From Cololabis saira (Eukaryota; Chordata; Actinopteri; Beloniformes; Belonidae), in assembly GCF_033807715.1 (NCBI RefSeq), contig NC_084599.1, positions 4,736,125 to 4,800,124 on the forward strand: a DNA stretch of 64,000 bases, written 5' to 3'. A model generated the notes under the pieces. That model saw only the letters and a program-made list of their open reading frames with translations, was not told where the DNA came from and did no database searches. Numbering within the stretch: position 1 is the first letter of the stretch; each line of letters opens with the position of its first letter. Both the position numbers and the translations under genes were made by a program. This document shows positions 12,101-25,500 of the stretch, one piece after another.

Positions 12101-13554
12101 ATGAAACCAGCTCTGAGCCACAGTGGGCGTCAGCTAAGAGGCGACGGAGAGACTCAGTGAACTAATAATGCAAGTAAAAGGGTCTGAGAAAGGGATGAAA
12201 TCCCAGACAGTATCGGGAAAGTGATGTACAACTTTCTCAAAGTTCAAAGTTCTTGTAGGAAAAACTTCTTCTCCGTCTCCATCATCATCATCCACCAGGT
12301 CATACAGTCTTAAGGTCTTTGCAAGCTAAAGGCGAAGTGAATAAACTGCACAGAACTGTGAATCTGTTTGAGGTGAGAGGCCGACAGGCAGCAGCGGCGC
12401 CTCAGAGCTAAAAAGGTTCCTGGTTCAAGTCTCAGTTGGGGCCCATTCTCTGTGGCAATTGTACGATCGCTTCAACAGCCCAAAGAAAGATGTTAGGTTA
12501 CTTGGTTGTTTGTATATATGGGAACGGACAAGGGTGTGCCCTGATCCTTCACGCAAAATCAAACCTGCACCACCCAGACAAATAACATCACTGGTGCAGA
12601 AGCCTGCACTGATTTGATTGGTCAAAAGAAATTCATGTACAAAGTTTTTTTTCGTTTTTTTTTTTTCTTAAAATGCACCTGGTGTGCAAAGGCCTTCAGT
12701 AAAAGTCAGTCATCTTTCTACCACTACGGACCGTTAAACTCTTTTCCAGATAAAACGGCTATTGATAAGCTTGTTCTACCGCTAGTGGGTTTGCGTCACA
12801 GCGTTTCAGGGATGCGGCTTCAAGCCTTTCAGACATAAATGTTTAAATCTGACAAAAACAGGTCCGATGAACAATTTCATGTCATTGATACTTCTCAAAG
12901 GTTATAAGTAAAAGAAAATGACAAGGTTTTAGTCGGAGTATCAGTCAGTTTTCCGTGTCAGTAGTAGGTGATGCAGAGGCTCAACTCAGAAGTCCAGACA
13001 CATCACAGCTATCCACAGCCAGCAGGTTCCTGGCTGATCTCACAAAAGGGGAAATCCGACATGAATGCAGAAAGGATGCAGCGTCTCCTCGGGCTGCACG
13101 TTCACGCAGAACAAAAGGAATATGCGATAAAAAAAAATACTAATGCAATATGCAGCACACTAAAGTCATTTGGTTTGACACACCAGTAAATGTTGTTTTA
13201 TATAAGAAACACATTCAGAAAGGATGATTAAAAAGACCAAACAATGAAATTAGTCATTGACGTGTATACTACTAAAAAAAACCCAAAAAATAAAAACAAA
13301 GTTGCGGAAAACTCAATGGAAAGTTTTTGGCTCCACGGCCTTCGCATCTTTCACTGAGGCATCTTTAGAAATATTCAGAGAAAATAGAGCCCCCCATTAC
13401 TTAAAAAACTCTAGTCTGGTCTGGAACAATAAAAACACTAAATGATAGCTGGGATCCTGTTTGAGTGGCTTTTGAGAACAACAACAATAAAAAATTATAT
13501 ATTTATATAAAATGAGGAGATCAAAGCCATCGACTGGTAAAAGCGGGGAAGGGC
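9132..13554 (-). other. lmnb2: Probable long 3'UTR of lmnb2
   Basis: Minus-strand sequence following the lmnb2 stop. A minus-strand AATAAA at 9137-9132 (plus TTTATT) is followed by TG-rich DNA, as at a cleavage site. This 4.4-kb stretch holds none of the repeat families that fill the rest of the window and no credible ORF; absence of insertions is what one expects of transcribed, constrained sequence. A three-fold direct repeat of about 43 bp (GGTGTTTGGAGAGGTCTC words) lies at about 11160-11275. The full extent is inference; nearer poly(A) sites may also be used. Confidence 0.5.
11160..11275. repeat. Short tandem repeat inside the lmnb2 3'UTR candidate
   Basis: Three imperfect copies of a unit built from 'aaactccgttgtgcgaggtgtttggagaggtctctcct'-type text at 11161, 11201 and 11239. 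This is the only local amplification noticed in the 9.1-13.5 kb interval. Confidence 0.7.
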
Positions 13555-16500
13555 TCACATGATGCTGCACTCTCTGGACGACACTTTGCCCTGCAGGAGA
13601 AACAAAACATTACTGTAACATTTACAGGTGCACTCTTTAAAAAGAAGCTTCTTTCATCTGAAGGGCACAACAATGAACATGGACCCTCAAGTGAATTAAA
13701 GTAATTAAACATCCACTGCAGAGATGTGACTCAGCCCGACTCTCCTCAGTTTGGTTCTTTCCCACCAGGGGTCTAACGTGCAGAGTAGATACTTTTCTGT
13801 AACTATTCTGCTGAGGTTCTAAGCTGCTGAGTCGGCTGTATCTGACATCATCACACTACAGGCCACCGATTGGTCGGGGGTTGGAGTCAGACGTCTGAGT
13901 CAGGATGTGACATCATTTCAAGAGCGACTCGCAGCTTCTTGTTCATTTTTTTCGAAGAACAATGGCAGCACAGAAATCTGCTCTGTGGTCCAATTCCGAG
14001 GTGGAGACCTTAACTTGTTCCTGCACTTGTAAAAGTCCAAAGCCCAAAAACGCCTATCCAAGTTATACCCAAAGTAAATTGAAAGCTGTTCTTTAACCGT
14101 TTTAAGTAGGTGGATGGTTCTGGTCTCTTTTGAAAGGTAACACTATGAAGTTCTTCCCCCAACTGTCAGAATGACTGTAACTGCTACTATAATTCAGTAA
14201 TCTCAGTTTTAACACACTGAATTAGAAGGTTTTTATTTCAGACAGAAATTTGTTTTGTAACCAGATGTCTGCAGATGAGAGAATCTGTGACTTATTGGTT
14301 TTAAAACACACCAACACCACAGCCTGAAGCCTTATCTAAGGCACGTTCAAATTTGATAACAATACCACAAAAAATGAGTATTTTACACGTTTGTAAGACT
14401 ATGTCTTACAAAGAGGCAACGAGTTAAACCTGGGGGCTGAGGAAAATATCATGAGAGCTAGATGGGGCCACGAGGAATGAAAAAAATATACCAGGAGCTT
14501 TCTCAGTCCATGTCTGCTCAAGGCTTCAAACTGACTTTTCAGCAGCGCCAACACAAACGGAAAAAGTTAAAAAGCACTCATCGTGCGGTGAAGGACCACA
14601 ATAGCTGGAGTAGCGGCACAATAAACCCACCTACTTCTGATCTGGGTGTTGAAAAGAAACGAGGGAAAGAGTCGAGTCGGGCTGAGTAGGTACTAGTGTA
14701 AAAGCGCCAACAGCTGCGTCACATCGTCACCAGCCCACAGAAGTCGCGGGTGTCTGACAGCTTTGGGTCGAAGTCATTTGTCCTAAAAGTCAGATATCAG
14801 TGGGTTTTGGACCAGAAGAGAAAGAAAATGCAAGTCACCTTTTGTACAACTTCCTCTTCCTCTCCGTCGCCGTTTTCTACCTCCACCTGAGTCTTGGTGA
14901 CGGTCCTTCTGGCCACCTCCTGCAGGACAGTCCATCAGCACGCAGGGGTGAGTAAACAAGACTGAGCCAGAGAAAACGGGGGGAACTCTGTGACTGGAGG
15001 ACGCTCTTACCTCGCCGTCAGAGTTGACCAGAGAGGTGACCATGACGTTTCCTATGCCCCAGGAGGCCTGGCTCTTCCACAGCAGGTCGGATGGGGGGCC
15101 GTGGGCTACGCCGGCATCAGCAGACCACACCTGCACACAAGCCCCGACGGCAGCATCAGTACCCATACCTGCAGCCCGGGAGGTCCCACCTGTCCTGCTC
15201 ATTCCTGTAATCCCTTACCCTCGCAGCTCCGTCAAATACATTATTTTGGTACATTTGGTCAGACTTGTGTCATTGAGGTTTTTCCAGGTACCAATCTACG
15301 GTATAAAAACTTAATGCAACTCCTTTCAAAGAGAAGCGTTTGGGTTTGCTGCTGCAGCCGAGCTCCCAGAGGAACGCTCGTGGACAGTTTAACTTTAGCA
15401 GAAACTTTCGGCTCCTTTGTGACTCAAGTTCACACCCTAATGACACCAACGTCAAACGAGCAACAATAAATAATAATCAGTCATGAAAAGCCTCAAGGTA
15501 TATTTGGGGAGGACATTGCATTTAATTGGGAAGAACTCTTCCTTGGGCTTGTACGTTCAACCACTGTAAGCTCTGAAACTAAACACTTATTTGGAATACT
15601 GAGCTTAGCTGCAAGAAAAGCAACAACAAAAATGGCTTAAGCCAGACATCCCATCTATAGATGAATTACTCTCTCAATGAGGCTGCAGCAATCTAAATCC
15701 AAGACATCTGGGAGCAATGGAAAATTTATATTTCCCTGAAACGCTCTGCTTTTTTGTTTAATTTTCTTTTGCCTCTTTTAAACAAGATTTGTTAAAGTAT
15801 TTATTTTCTTGTATCACTATAATAGAAAACACCCCATGTTCATGTGTTCTGCTATAGCATGTTTTGTGAATGGAAAAAAACAAATTGGAGCACTGCGTTG
15901 AAACAAGTAACTATGTGATAAACATGTATGTATTGTTGACGTGATTCCAAACAAAAATAAAATAAAAATAGAAAAGCCTCAAGGCTTCTGCTTCCTCTCA
16001 CCGTGACCGTCATTCCAGCCTTGAGTACATATTTCGGGGAGAACTTGTAGACGACCTCCTCTTCATCATCAACTTGTCTATTCAGTCTCCAGTTGCCCAA
16101 AGGTTGGTCCTGCAAGACAACACAGCTTGAAGGATTCTTCCCATCACCATGGCAACAGAGGTCAAGACTCTTAGGCCACGTTTCCACATAGCCGGGTATT
16201 TACAAAAACGGATATTTCTCCCTCTACGTTTTGAAAAATATCCTCATTTAAACGAACCCCCATAAATATAAATATGCTGTTAAGGTGCTATGAGCAGCCA
16301 AACCTACAGGGGGCAGTGTAACGAGAAGATAGTCATGCTAGCCAATCAGAATCCTGGAAAAAAACCTCAACAAATGACACTTGTGAAGCCTGAATAATAA
16401 GGTTCTGCGTTAAAATCGACGGCGTAGCCTACGTACGGTGCGCGTCGCCGCGTACCCTACGCCGTAGGCTCTGCGTTGGTGTAACGCGGAACCATAAATC

Positions 16501-19500
16501 AGCCTGGACTGCCAGTTACTTCCAAGACGGATCGAGAGTCTTTCGTTTGGAGTGACAGAGAAGTGGAGTTACTTTTAAGTGTGACCAATTGACCAAACAA
16601 ATTGTAAACACAGGTGTCACTCATGACGCTGGTGACGTTTCTGTCTCATAATGTGACGTTCTGAAGCCTAAATGTCCGTTTCCCTCTCTTTACAAGCAAA
16701 CGTGAAGACTGAGTTTTTGTAAATCTCCACTTTAGCCGGAGTTTTCAGAAATGATGGTTTTTGGAGACTTTGAGCTTCGTTTTCATGTAAATGAACGGCC
16801 AAAACGCATGAAAACACCACCGTTTTTGCTCCGTGGAAACGGGGCCTTAGTACCAGTGGAGATAAAGTACTGGAACCGTTCCTGTAGAGTTGGAGAGAAT
16901 GCTGCCCGAGTCATCACCAACCTGCTCTCCATCGTTGGTCAGGGTGACGGCGTTGCCGTCCATGTCGGTGGGGTTGATGTTGACGGCCCCGCTGGCTGTA
17001 GCGTCCTCGGACACCAGCAGCTGCTCCCCTCCGCTCAGCTCCACCACATCCTGAGACTCCACCTCCAGTCTTTTCCTCTTGGAGGAACGGGAGGAGGAGG
17101 ATCCGGTTACCCTGGAAACGGTCACTTTAGAAGACGGGCTCGGGGACAACTTGAGTCTGGAAGAAGCACATGAAACATGGACATCAGTTAGCTGCCAGCT
17201 TGTAATGAAGACACACAGCTGGATGGTTTCACACTGCTTGGACAGCCGGGGGGGTGTGGGTGCAGGACAACGACCGCAGACGAGTGTTTAAGATGCTTCT
17301 GTTGTTTGGACTTTGTTCAATGAAAAGAAGAAAAGAATTAGATTAGGCCTGTGTTGAAAAAAAGAAAAAGAAAAATCTATTTTCCGATTCTAAATCGATT
17401 CTACAACAAAAAAGGATGTTTTGTTGGATACAATGTTTTTGCCTTTAAATATGTTTAAAGATATGAAAACATTAAAGTTCTATGTTATAATTGCATAAAT
17501 TGTCTATATTTTAGTGATGCACCAAATGTTCGGTAACCAAAATTGTTCGGCCGAAAATAGCAAAAAAAACACTTTCGGTGTTCGGTGGAATAAGTGGGGA
17601 AAAAAACAAACAGTTAATAATGGTGTGATGACGCAAGCAAACAGCGAACAGCTGGAGTGAGGGGCGAGCGGTGTTAATGCAGCAAACATGTCAGCATGTC
17701 AGATCATTACTGGGATGTGGGAAAAGCAGAGGACACGAAAAATGATCCAGGCTGAGTTGGATTTGGGAAACCGCTTGGGGATGGAGACGGTGACGGGACG
17801 CACAGCAGAGAAAAGGGCCCGTACTACCGACGCGGTGCGCCTCACTGTATGATATGTTTGACGAGATCATCCAAGAAAACAACCCAGATTTTTACAATTA
17901 TTATATAAGGCTTCAAATAGGGGAGATCAGCCCCACCGCGACCAGATTAATTGGATTTGAACGGGAGAAAATGAAAAAGGATTATGAGAAAAAATACCAT
18001 AAGACAAATTGTGACTGGCGGGTATTTCACTGCACATTTATTTGATTTATGCAATGATGAAAAAATTGGCAAAATAAATGAAAAACTGCAAAGAACCATT
18101 GTTCGGTATTATTCGGTAATCGGCCAAGTGTTTATTATTATTTTCGGTCTCGATCACAAATTTTCATTTCGGTGCATCATTACTATATTTCTTTGCTTTA
18201 TATACTGTCTTGGGGTTACATTTGCGTAAAATGCTAAAAACCAAGTTCTCAAAAGTTAAAAACCGAAATGGAAAAAATAAATACGGAATGTGGGAAAAAA
18301 CTAAAACCGATTTCATCCGTCTCTGTTTCCTCCCTGGATCTGTTTGATAATTCTGCCCCTCAGATGTTTCGGAAAGCAGTTCTATCAGCATTCTGGGAGC
18401 TGATTGGTCCTTACAGCATCATTAGCTGACAATACTTGCTGTTGAATCTCAATATAATACTAGTAGTAATATGTTGCATAACTACACAGTTGTATAATTC
18501 ATGCAACAGCTCAAAAACAGTTTTAATAACATTTTTTTTTATCCCTGATTTTTTTACCCATTTCATCAACCAGTGCTCCCTAAGTAACAGTCCTGGGCAT
18601 TGCTCCCCTCTGCCAACCCAGGGAGGGCCCTACACTGAGCTCAGGTCTGTTTTAATAACATTAACCCATATCAATATTGGAATCGAACCAGATCTTGATA
18701 ATCGATCCTTGACATTTGAATGGATCCCCAGCCCTGCATTAGATGCTGTTGGAATCTAAGGTTTGTCCTCCTCAGCTCCAGTTCCTGCTGCTCATCTCAG
18801 CATGAAGCTGGTTCAGAGTGTGTTTGTGAGCGGTTCGTACCTGTGCTCCTCCCCCTCCAGCAGCTTCCTGTAGGCGTTGATCTCCATGTCCAGGGCCAGC
18901 TTCACGTCCAGCAGCTCCTGGTACTCGCTGAGCTGAGCGTTCATCCTGTCTCTCAGCTCGCTCATCTCCTGCTCCTTCCCCTCGATGGTGCGGCGACTCC
19001 TGTCCCGCTCGGCTGACAGGATGTCCTCCAGCTCCCTGATCCGGTCTTCTGATGCCGTTAGCTGGAGAAGCAAACATTCACAGAGCTGATCCTCCCTGAC
19101 CAGAACCAGAGCCGGAGCCGTGCGGCGGAGCCCGTGGAGGCCGTACCTGTTTCTGCAGGCCGCTGAGCTGGTAGCTGAGGCCCTCGATCCTCATGCGGGA
19201 CTCCTGCACCTCCTCCCTCGCTGCACCCACAGCCTTGTCGTTGATGTCGGAGGACACCTTGGCGTTGTCCAGCTGCAGGGACACCGAGACGGGTCACGGG
19301 TGAGAACCAGAGCAGCAGCAGAGGAGATGAGGAGACGTGCGTTTCTTACCTTGGCCCTGAAGGTCTGCTCCAGTTCCTCCTTGTAGAGAGAGACCTGTTC
19401 GTCATGTTGCTTCCTCAAGTCCTGGGGGGGGCACAAACAGGATTTACCCAAGTTCTGCACCAGAAACTAAAGCCACACTAACTGTGGTGAAGGTCGTCCG

Positions 19501-22500
19501 TGCACGGCAACAGGCGACCTTCCCACGCAGCTCCATAACAGGAAAATAGTTGCGGTGGTCAGATGGAGACAGAAATACAAAGAGGAGCAGCAACGTGCTG
19601 TGGCCCGTGCTGAACTGGGGAGGTGCCCGCCCCGCTACGCGTTGGGTTTCACCCTGCTGCAAACATGCATCCCATTCAGCTTTTAAAGCATTAACCTCCA
19701 TCTAGTGGAAACTACGAAAGAGTATTGGGGCCACGCAGGAAAAAAATATTTGAGGGGGGAAGATTTTTTTTATTGTGCACTTCAAGAAAAAGGTTGGAAT
19801 GTCGAGATTAATGTTGAAATACAATTTCAAGCATAAAGTGGAAATTTGGGCTGGTTCTTGCACAGCCTCTTGCCCTGGATGCAACATCTCAAGAGACCCT
19901 GAGGAGAAAGTTGTTCAAGTTCCTTTGGACTATCTTCAGTTCAGTTATTCAAACCTAAAACTATTTGGAGGTAAAAACATGCGTGTCTATGAATTAATGA
20001 ATTTTATTTTTGTGTCATGTCCGAAGATCCATCCCTTACAGGATTATAAGACACCAGAAACAGAAAATCATCAATGTACAATATCACACGCACTTAATTG
20101 GGAGCTGCACAATGTACACCGGAAAAACAAAATAAATAAATCAAAAACCAGAATGGATATTTTTACATATATGTTACTTTTCTTCGCCTATCCCACGCTT
20201 TCTCCAAATAGTCAGCAAGTGCAAATACTTTATAATCAAAAATCCATTTGAGTCTCTCAGCATCGATTACACACATCAAATCCAAATGACACCTATCAAA
20301 TAATTTCTGACGCAGCTCATGATACAGAGGACAATAAAATAGAAAATGGAACTAATTTTCAATATCATTAATGTCACAGTAAGGACAAATCCGCTCTTCT
20401 TCTGGGACCCCTCGATAATGTCCTGTCTCAAGATGCAGAGGAAAGATTCCTCAACAGATTTGGGCACATAATGATCTTTGTCTTTTAGATAACGAGGCAC
20501 AAACATACTTTTCACAGCTATAACAACTTTTTATCATACTAAATATTCTTAATTTTGGTTTATATGCGCGTCTATTACGATTGGGTTGTATTAAAACAGA
20601 TAGCAGCAGCAGGAGAGCAGACACATGTTCCCGTGATGTTGACAGGAAGTTCCAGACGTACCTGCAGAGCCTGAGCCAGCTTGAACTCGTAGTCCTGCCG
20701 AACTCCAGAATCCACCTCCACGATCCTCTGCTCCTGTCGACGCCGAGACCCCCGGATTTCCTGAAGACAAGACAATCCTTCTGAAACACAAGCCCTCCGA
20801 TGCTTCCGCTGCAGCTCGTCTCTCATCTCGTTTGCTTTGCTGCCCTCTAGTGGATCACCCCACACGTGTCTTACCTCTTCAAACATGCCCTTCCTGAACT
20901 CCAGCTCCTCGCTCAGAGACTGGCAGCGGTTCTCCAGGTCCACGCGCATCAGCGTTTCCGCCTCCAGCTGCCGCTTGGCAACAGCATGGCTGTCCTCTGC
21001 CTGTACGACCAAAAACACAACAGATATCAGCTCAGTGAAAACAAACACACCTGAGAGGACGCAAATGATTTCAACCTCGACCAAACTGAAACACTGACAC
21101 CGACTACACAGACACCGTCCACACGCCCAGTTTATACAAATATAATATACAAATATATTGATATAAATACAATATTTAAAATATTATACAAAAACACAAA
21201 CAACTAAAAGGTGCATTTACATTTTTTGAAACAGTATATCAAATTAACTTGGAAAATAAAGGCGCACATTTCAACCTTAGAGCAGCTGGGCGTTTCAGCC
21301 GCCCTGGTGCATTCTGGGAGTTTGTTCCACAAGTGAGGAGCGTAAAAGCGGAACGCTGCCTCCCCGTGTAGGGTCTGCCTACCGGAGGTGAGGGTGGCCC
21401 TGAAGACCTGAGGGTTCAGGAGATCAGAGCTGCACGTCCCTGGACGGTCCGAGACCGTCCAGGGATTTAGAAACCAGCAGGATTTTAACACTGTGTTTGT
21501 GAGGTCAGCGGGGCAGAACTGTAAACGTGCTACCACAAACGTGCGACACGCTGGAGACTCCGGCCCGTAGAGACTTGGGCATGCGGCCACAGCCCTCTAT
21601 CGGTCTGCCGTCTGGTCTTTCCCCTTCAGGGGTCGCTGCAGTGAATCATCCGTCCTCTACATCCTCTTCTCTCACCACAACTAACGTCACGTCCTCATTT
21701 CCACTCCATGATTCATTTTCTAGAGCTCTTAATCGGTGTGGGAGTTCTTGATATGAGAAGTACTCTGACTAATCCTGTTGGTGATGCCAAGATGCTCATG
21801 AGGGAGTTTTAACTTGAACTAACTGTTCTTATTTCACAATCTTATGAGTAGCAACGGTTGTTCATCACACAAGTTAAATGAATCACATCACTTTAACTTA
21901 ACGAAATTCTCGTCAGTTGTGTGAAATAAGACCTGGAAACAGGCATTGTGGCATAGAATTGTCAAATTGGTTTAATTCACCGTACAAATTGTTACAGATT
22001 ACTTTTGTAATACTGTATTTGACCCGGTCTTTATACGTTTTTGACCGTATAGAAACGTAATTCTTACCATTGTAAGAATGAGATGAACCTGCTGTACTCT
22101 ACTGCCCTTACTTTTTAAAAACTTGTGCTTTTTATTATTTTACCTCTTTTATTATCATTGTATTTGTTATTTACTGTTTAATTGTGTCTTGCTGCTTGTA
22201 ATGTAAAGCCCTTTGAATTACCTTGTGTTGAATTGTGCTATATAAATAAATTTGCCTTGCCTTAACTGAAGAAATCATTTTTAATGTTTTCTTGTCAGGT
22301 GGCGCATGCTTTAGACAATCTTAGGTTTTAAATTGGTCTAATGGCTAAATAAAAGTATAAAAATAAGAACTGGATCAGCGTTGACATGCAGAGCCTCCAC
22401 GCTGCATTACTGCCGGGTTACTGAGCAGCCGGACATCAGATGGACGAGCGTCAGAGCTGCAATCACGGCTCGCCGTCTGGGCAGGAACTTCCCTTCTGCT

Positions 22501-25500
22501 GAACTAAAGCACGCGCTGAGACAAAGTTTACCCGGTTCCTCCTCCTGCAGTACCCACCTTGGCCAGCAGGCTCTTGACATCAGCCAGCTCCGACGTCAGG
22601 GCGTTGTTGTGACTCTGCGCGGTGGCCAGAGCGGCCTCGCTCTTGTTCAGCTGACCCTCCAGACCGCTGGCCCTGGACAGAGCTGCAGCGAGGTCGCCGT
22701 CCTTCTTCTTGGCACTGCAACGAGACACCAAACGTGGGACAGGGTTGGTGGCTGGGCCTGACCCCCGCGGGTCCCACGGACCCCCCGCCCAGTGTGATCT
22801 TTACCTGCGCGTGGCTTCATCCAGGTCGGCCTGGGCCTTCCCCAGGTCGATCTGGAGCCGGGCTCTCTCTCTGGCAGTTTCATCCAGAACCCGCCGAGCA
22901 TCGGCCAGCTCAGCCTCGTATAGAGATTTCAGACCCGTCACCTGGAGACGACATGACAGAGTTGTATCACAGTGGAAAATGCCAATAAAAAAGAAGAAAA
23001 GGTGTTATTTGGCTTGTTTGTTTACAGACCGCATGAACCCAAGACATCTTTATTTCAATTGTTAATAAACGCCTATTTTCACATTTCAGATCGTCAGCAT
23101 GTTTCAAAAGAGCTGGGAAAGTAAAGTGTCTGTAATGCAAAAATGTCATACATTCTGGAATCATTACAAATCAACTGAAATATTACAAGCCTTTTATTAT
23201 TTTAATATTGCTGATCATGGCTTACAGCTTAAGAAAACTCAAATATCCTATCTAAAAAATTAGAATATTCTGGGAATCTTAATCTGTAAGCCATAATCAG
23301 CAATATTAAAATAATAAAAGGCTTGCAATATTTCAGTTGATTTGTAATGAAGTATGACACATCCCAGGTGTGATCAAAGCTTCAAAACACGTGGCATTAA
23401 CCAGTTAGGAATTACAGGCGTTTGGTCAAACAACCTCCATTTTCAACACTCAAAAGTAGTTGGATTAAGATACTTTGTGGTCAAAGTCTTTCTGGGGTTT
23501 TCTGTCTTCAGGAACTGAAAAGCTGCTCTGTTGGGCTCAGATCAGAAAAACATACCATTTCTTTTGTCCAGTTTCTCTGTATATTTATAATCATCATGGA
23601 TCTGCTCTGTGAAGCTCCGCCCATCAGTTTGGGGCCTTTGGGCTGAATTTGATCAGTTTAGACCTGAAATTCATCTGTCAGCAGTAAATACCAGCAAGAC
23701 CCCGTCAGCAGCTGCACATGGACATACCATAATACTACCGCCACCGTGTTTGGCTGATGACGTGGCCTGCTGGTCAGAAATACATCTGGCCTCAACCGCA
23801 CAAGAGTCACAATTATGCGTACAAACTTCAGAAACAATAATCACCTTAATCAAATAAAAAATTAAATAGATTGTTCTGTGAATGCCAGGCATTGTCATAC
23901 AGTTTAAGACATTACATAGACTATTATACTAGGGAAAAGCTGCACAGTTTCTTTCCCGGCGTTTCACCCATTTGCAACAGATGTAAGTCTGCGACTGGTA
24001 ATTTAGTACACTCTTTTTGGTTATGCAGTAAACTTCACACATACTGGAAAGGTATCTTCCATTGCTTCTCTAGGGCTTATGGGAGATGTTGGGAGCCGGA
24101 TCCACTTGTAGCCGTTCTCAGGGCAACTACCCCTCTGTGTTTTGCCAACAAATATCAGAAAAATGCTATTCTGTTCGGAACAGTGATTGCAAAAAAGCTT
24201 ATCCTCCGGACTTGGAGGGCAGACACTGCACTCACGTATGATTTGTGGCTGAGAGAAACGGCAGGTATGTTTCACCTGGAGGGACTGAAACTTTGTATCG
24301 AGACAGGGAAGACAGGTTTAAGAAAATGTGGGACACTGTACTGCAATGGTTTCAAAGAAAAGACTAATGTATCACACACCTCACACCTCCTTGCTGTGTG
24401 TACTACTTATTTTACTTTTTACAGTTCTTTAATTATAATTAGTTTATTGTAGTGATTGTGACCTTAACTATTTTCTTACAAGATGTGCTGAATCTGTTCA
24501 AGATTTGTTTGTTTTGAGAGTGTGTGTGTGTGGGGGGGGGGTTCTTTTTTCATTTGTCTGTTCTGTATCTCTGAAATTCTGAAAAGCAATAAACATTATT
24601 TTTTTTTTAAATTTAAATAGATTTTTCATTTATTCTGGAACATTCCCGACATTCCTGTTCTTCATAACAATCTGGATGTTTGCACACCAAACTGACTTCT
24701 GGGTTCTTAACAATAGACTATAAATTGACTGAAAACACTAACAATGTAACTTCAATTTCACTTTTCCTTAACGGTGGAAAAAGTTGCTTTTACACATCAG
24801 GAACAGTGACGCCATTCCCGCTTCCGAATCTTCTCTTTTAGTTTTTTAGCTCAGTGTGAGGCCTTGGCTTTTATTCATTTATTGCTTTTTTTTACCGTTT
24901 TATTTTTTTGGTACGCATTTATAATTCTGTTGTTTTGTTTGTGTTCAGCACTTGTTTTAAGTGTTTCACAAATAAAGATGCTCAATTTAACTGTACTTCA
25001 GGATTGTACTTATAAATGTATTATACACAATTAGGGCTGGGGATCAATTCAAAAGCCAAGAATTGATTCGATTCCAATTTTTTAGATTCAGAATCGATTA
25101 TCAGGATTTGATTCCATCCGATTCAATCCGATATTGAGTGTTATTAAAACCGTTTTTTCAGCTGTTGCCTGAATTATACGACTGTGTAGTTATCCAACAT
25201 ATTAATACTAGTAAGCAACTAGTAAGCAACAGCAAGTATTGCAGCTAATGATGCTGTAAGGACCAATCAGCTCCCAGAATGCTCATAGAACTGCTTTCAG
25301 AAACATCGTGGGGCAGAATTATCAAACAGATCCAGGGAGGAAACAGAGACGGATGAAATCAGTTTTATTTTTTTCCATTTTTGGTCTATTCCAGTTTTAA
25401 ATTTTTGAGAATTTGGTTTTTAGCATTTTATGCAAATTTAACCCCATGAAAGTATATAGAGCAATGAAATGTAGACAATTTATGCAATTATAAGTGAAAA

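Larger units (their letters stand above)
17344..18736. mobile_element. Family C hAT-type MITE, copy 2, twice interrupted
   Basis: Starts TAGGCCTGTGTTG and ends CCCCAGCCCTG. Flanking octamers aattagat (17336-17343) and cattagat (18737-18744) match at seven of eight. It is interrupted by a hAT element at 17512-18182 and by a short retroposed piece at 18534-18648. Removing both gives a length close to the other copies. Lies in an lmnb2 intron. Confidence 0.85.

Noticed and set aside
14990..15469. Plus-strand 159-codon ORF
   Set aside because: It overlaps lmnb2 exon 15011-15130 in antisense and has no homology that I recognise.
16751..17291. Plus-strand ORFs over lmnb2 exons (also at 18720-19386, 20837-21097 and 22381-23065)
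   Set aside because: They are antisense shadows of lmnb2 exons.
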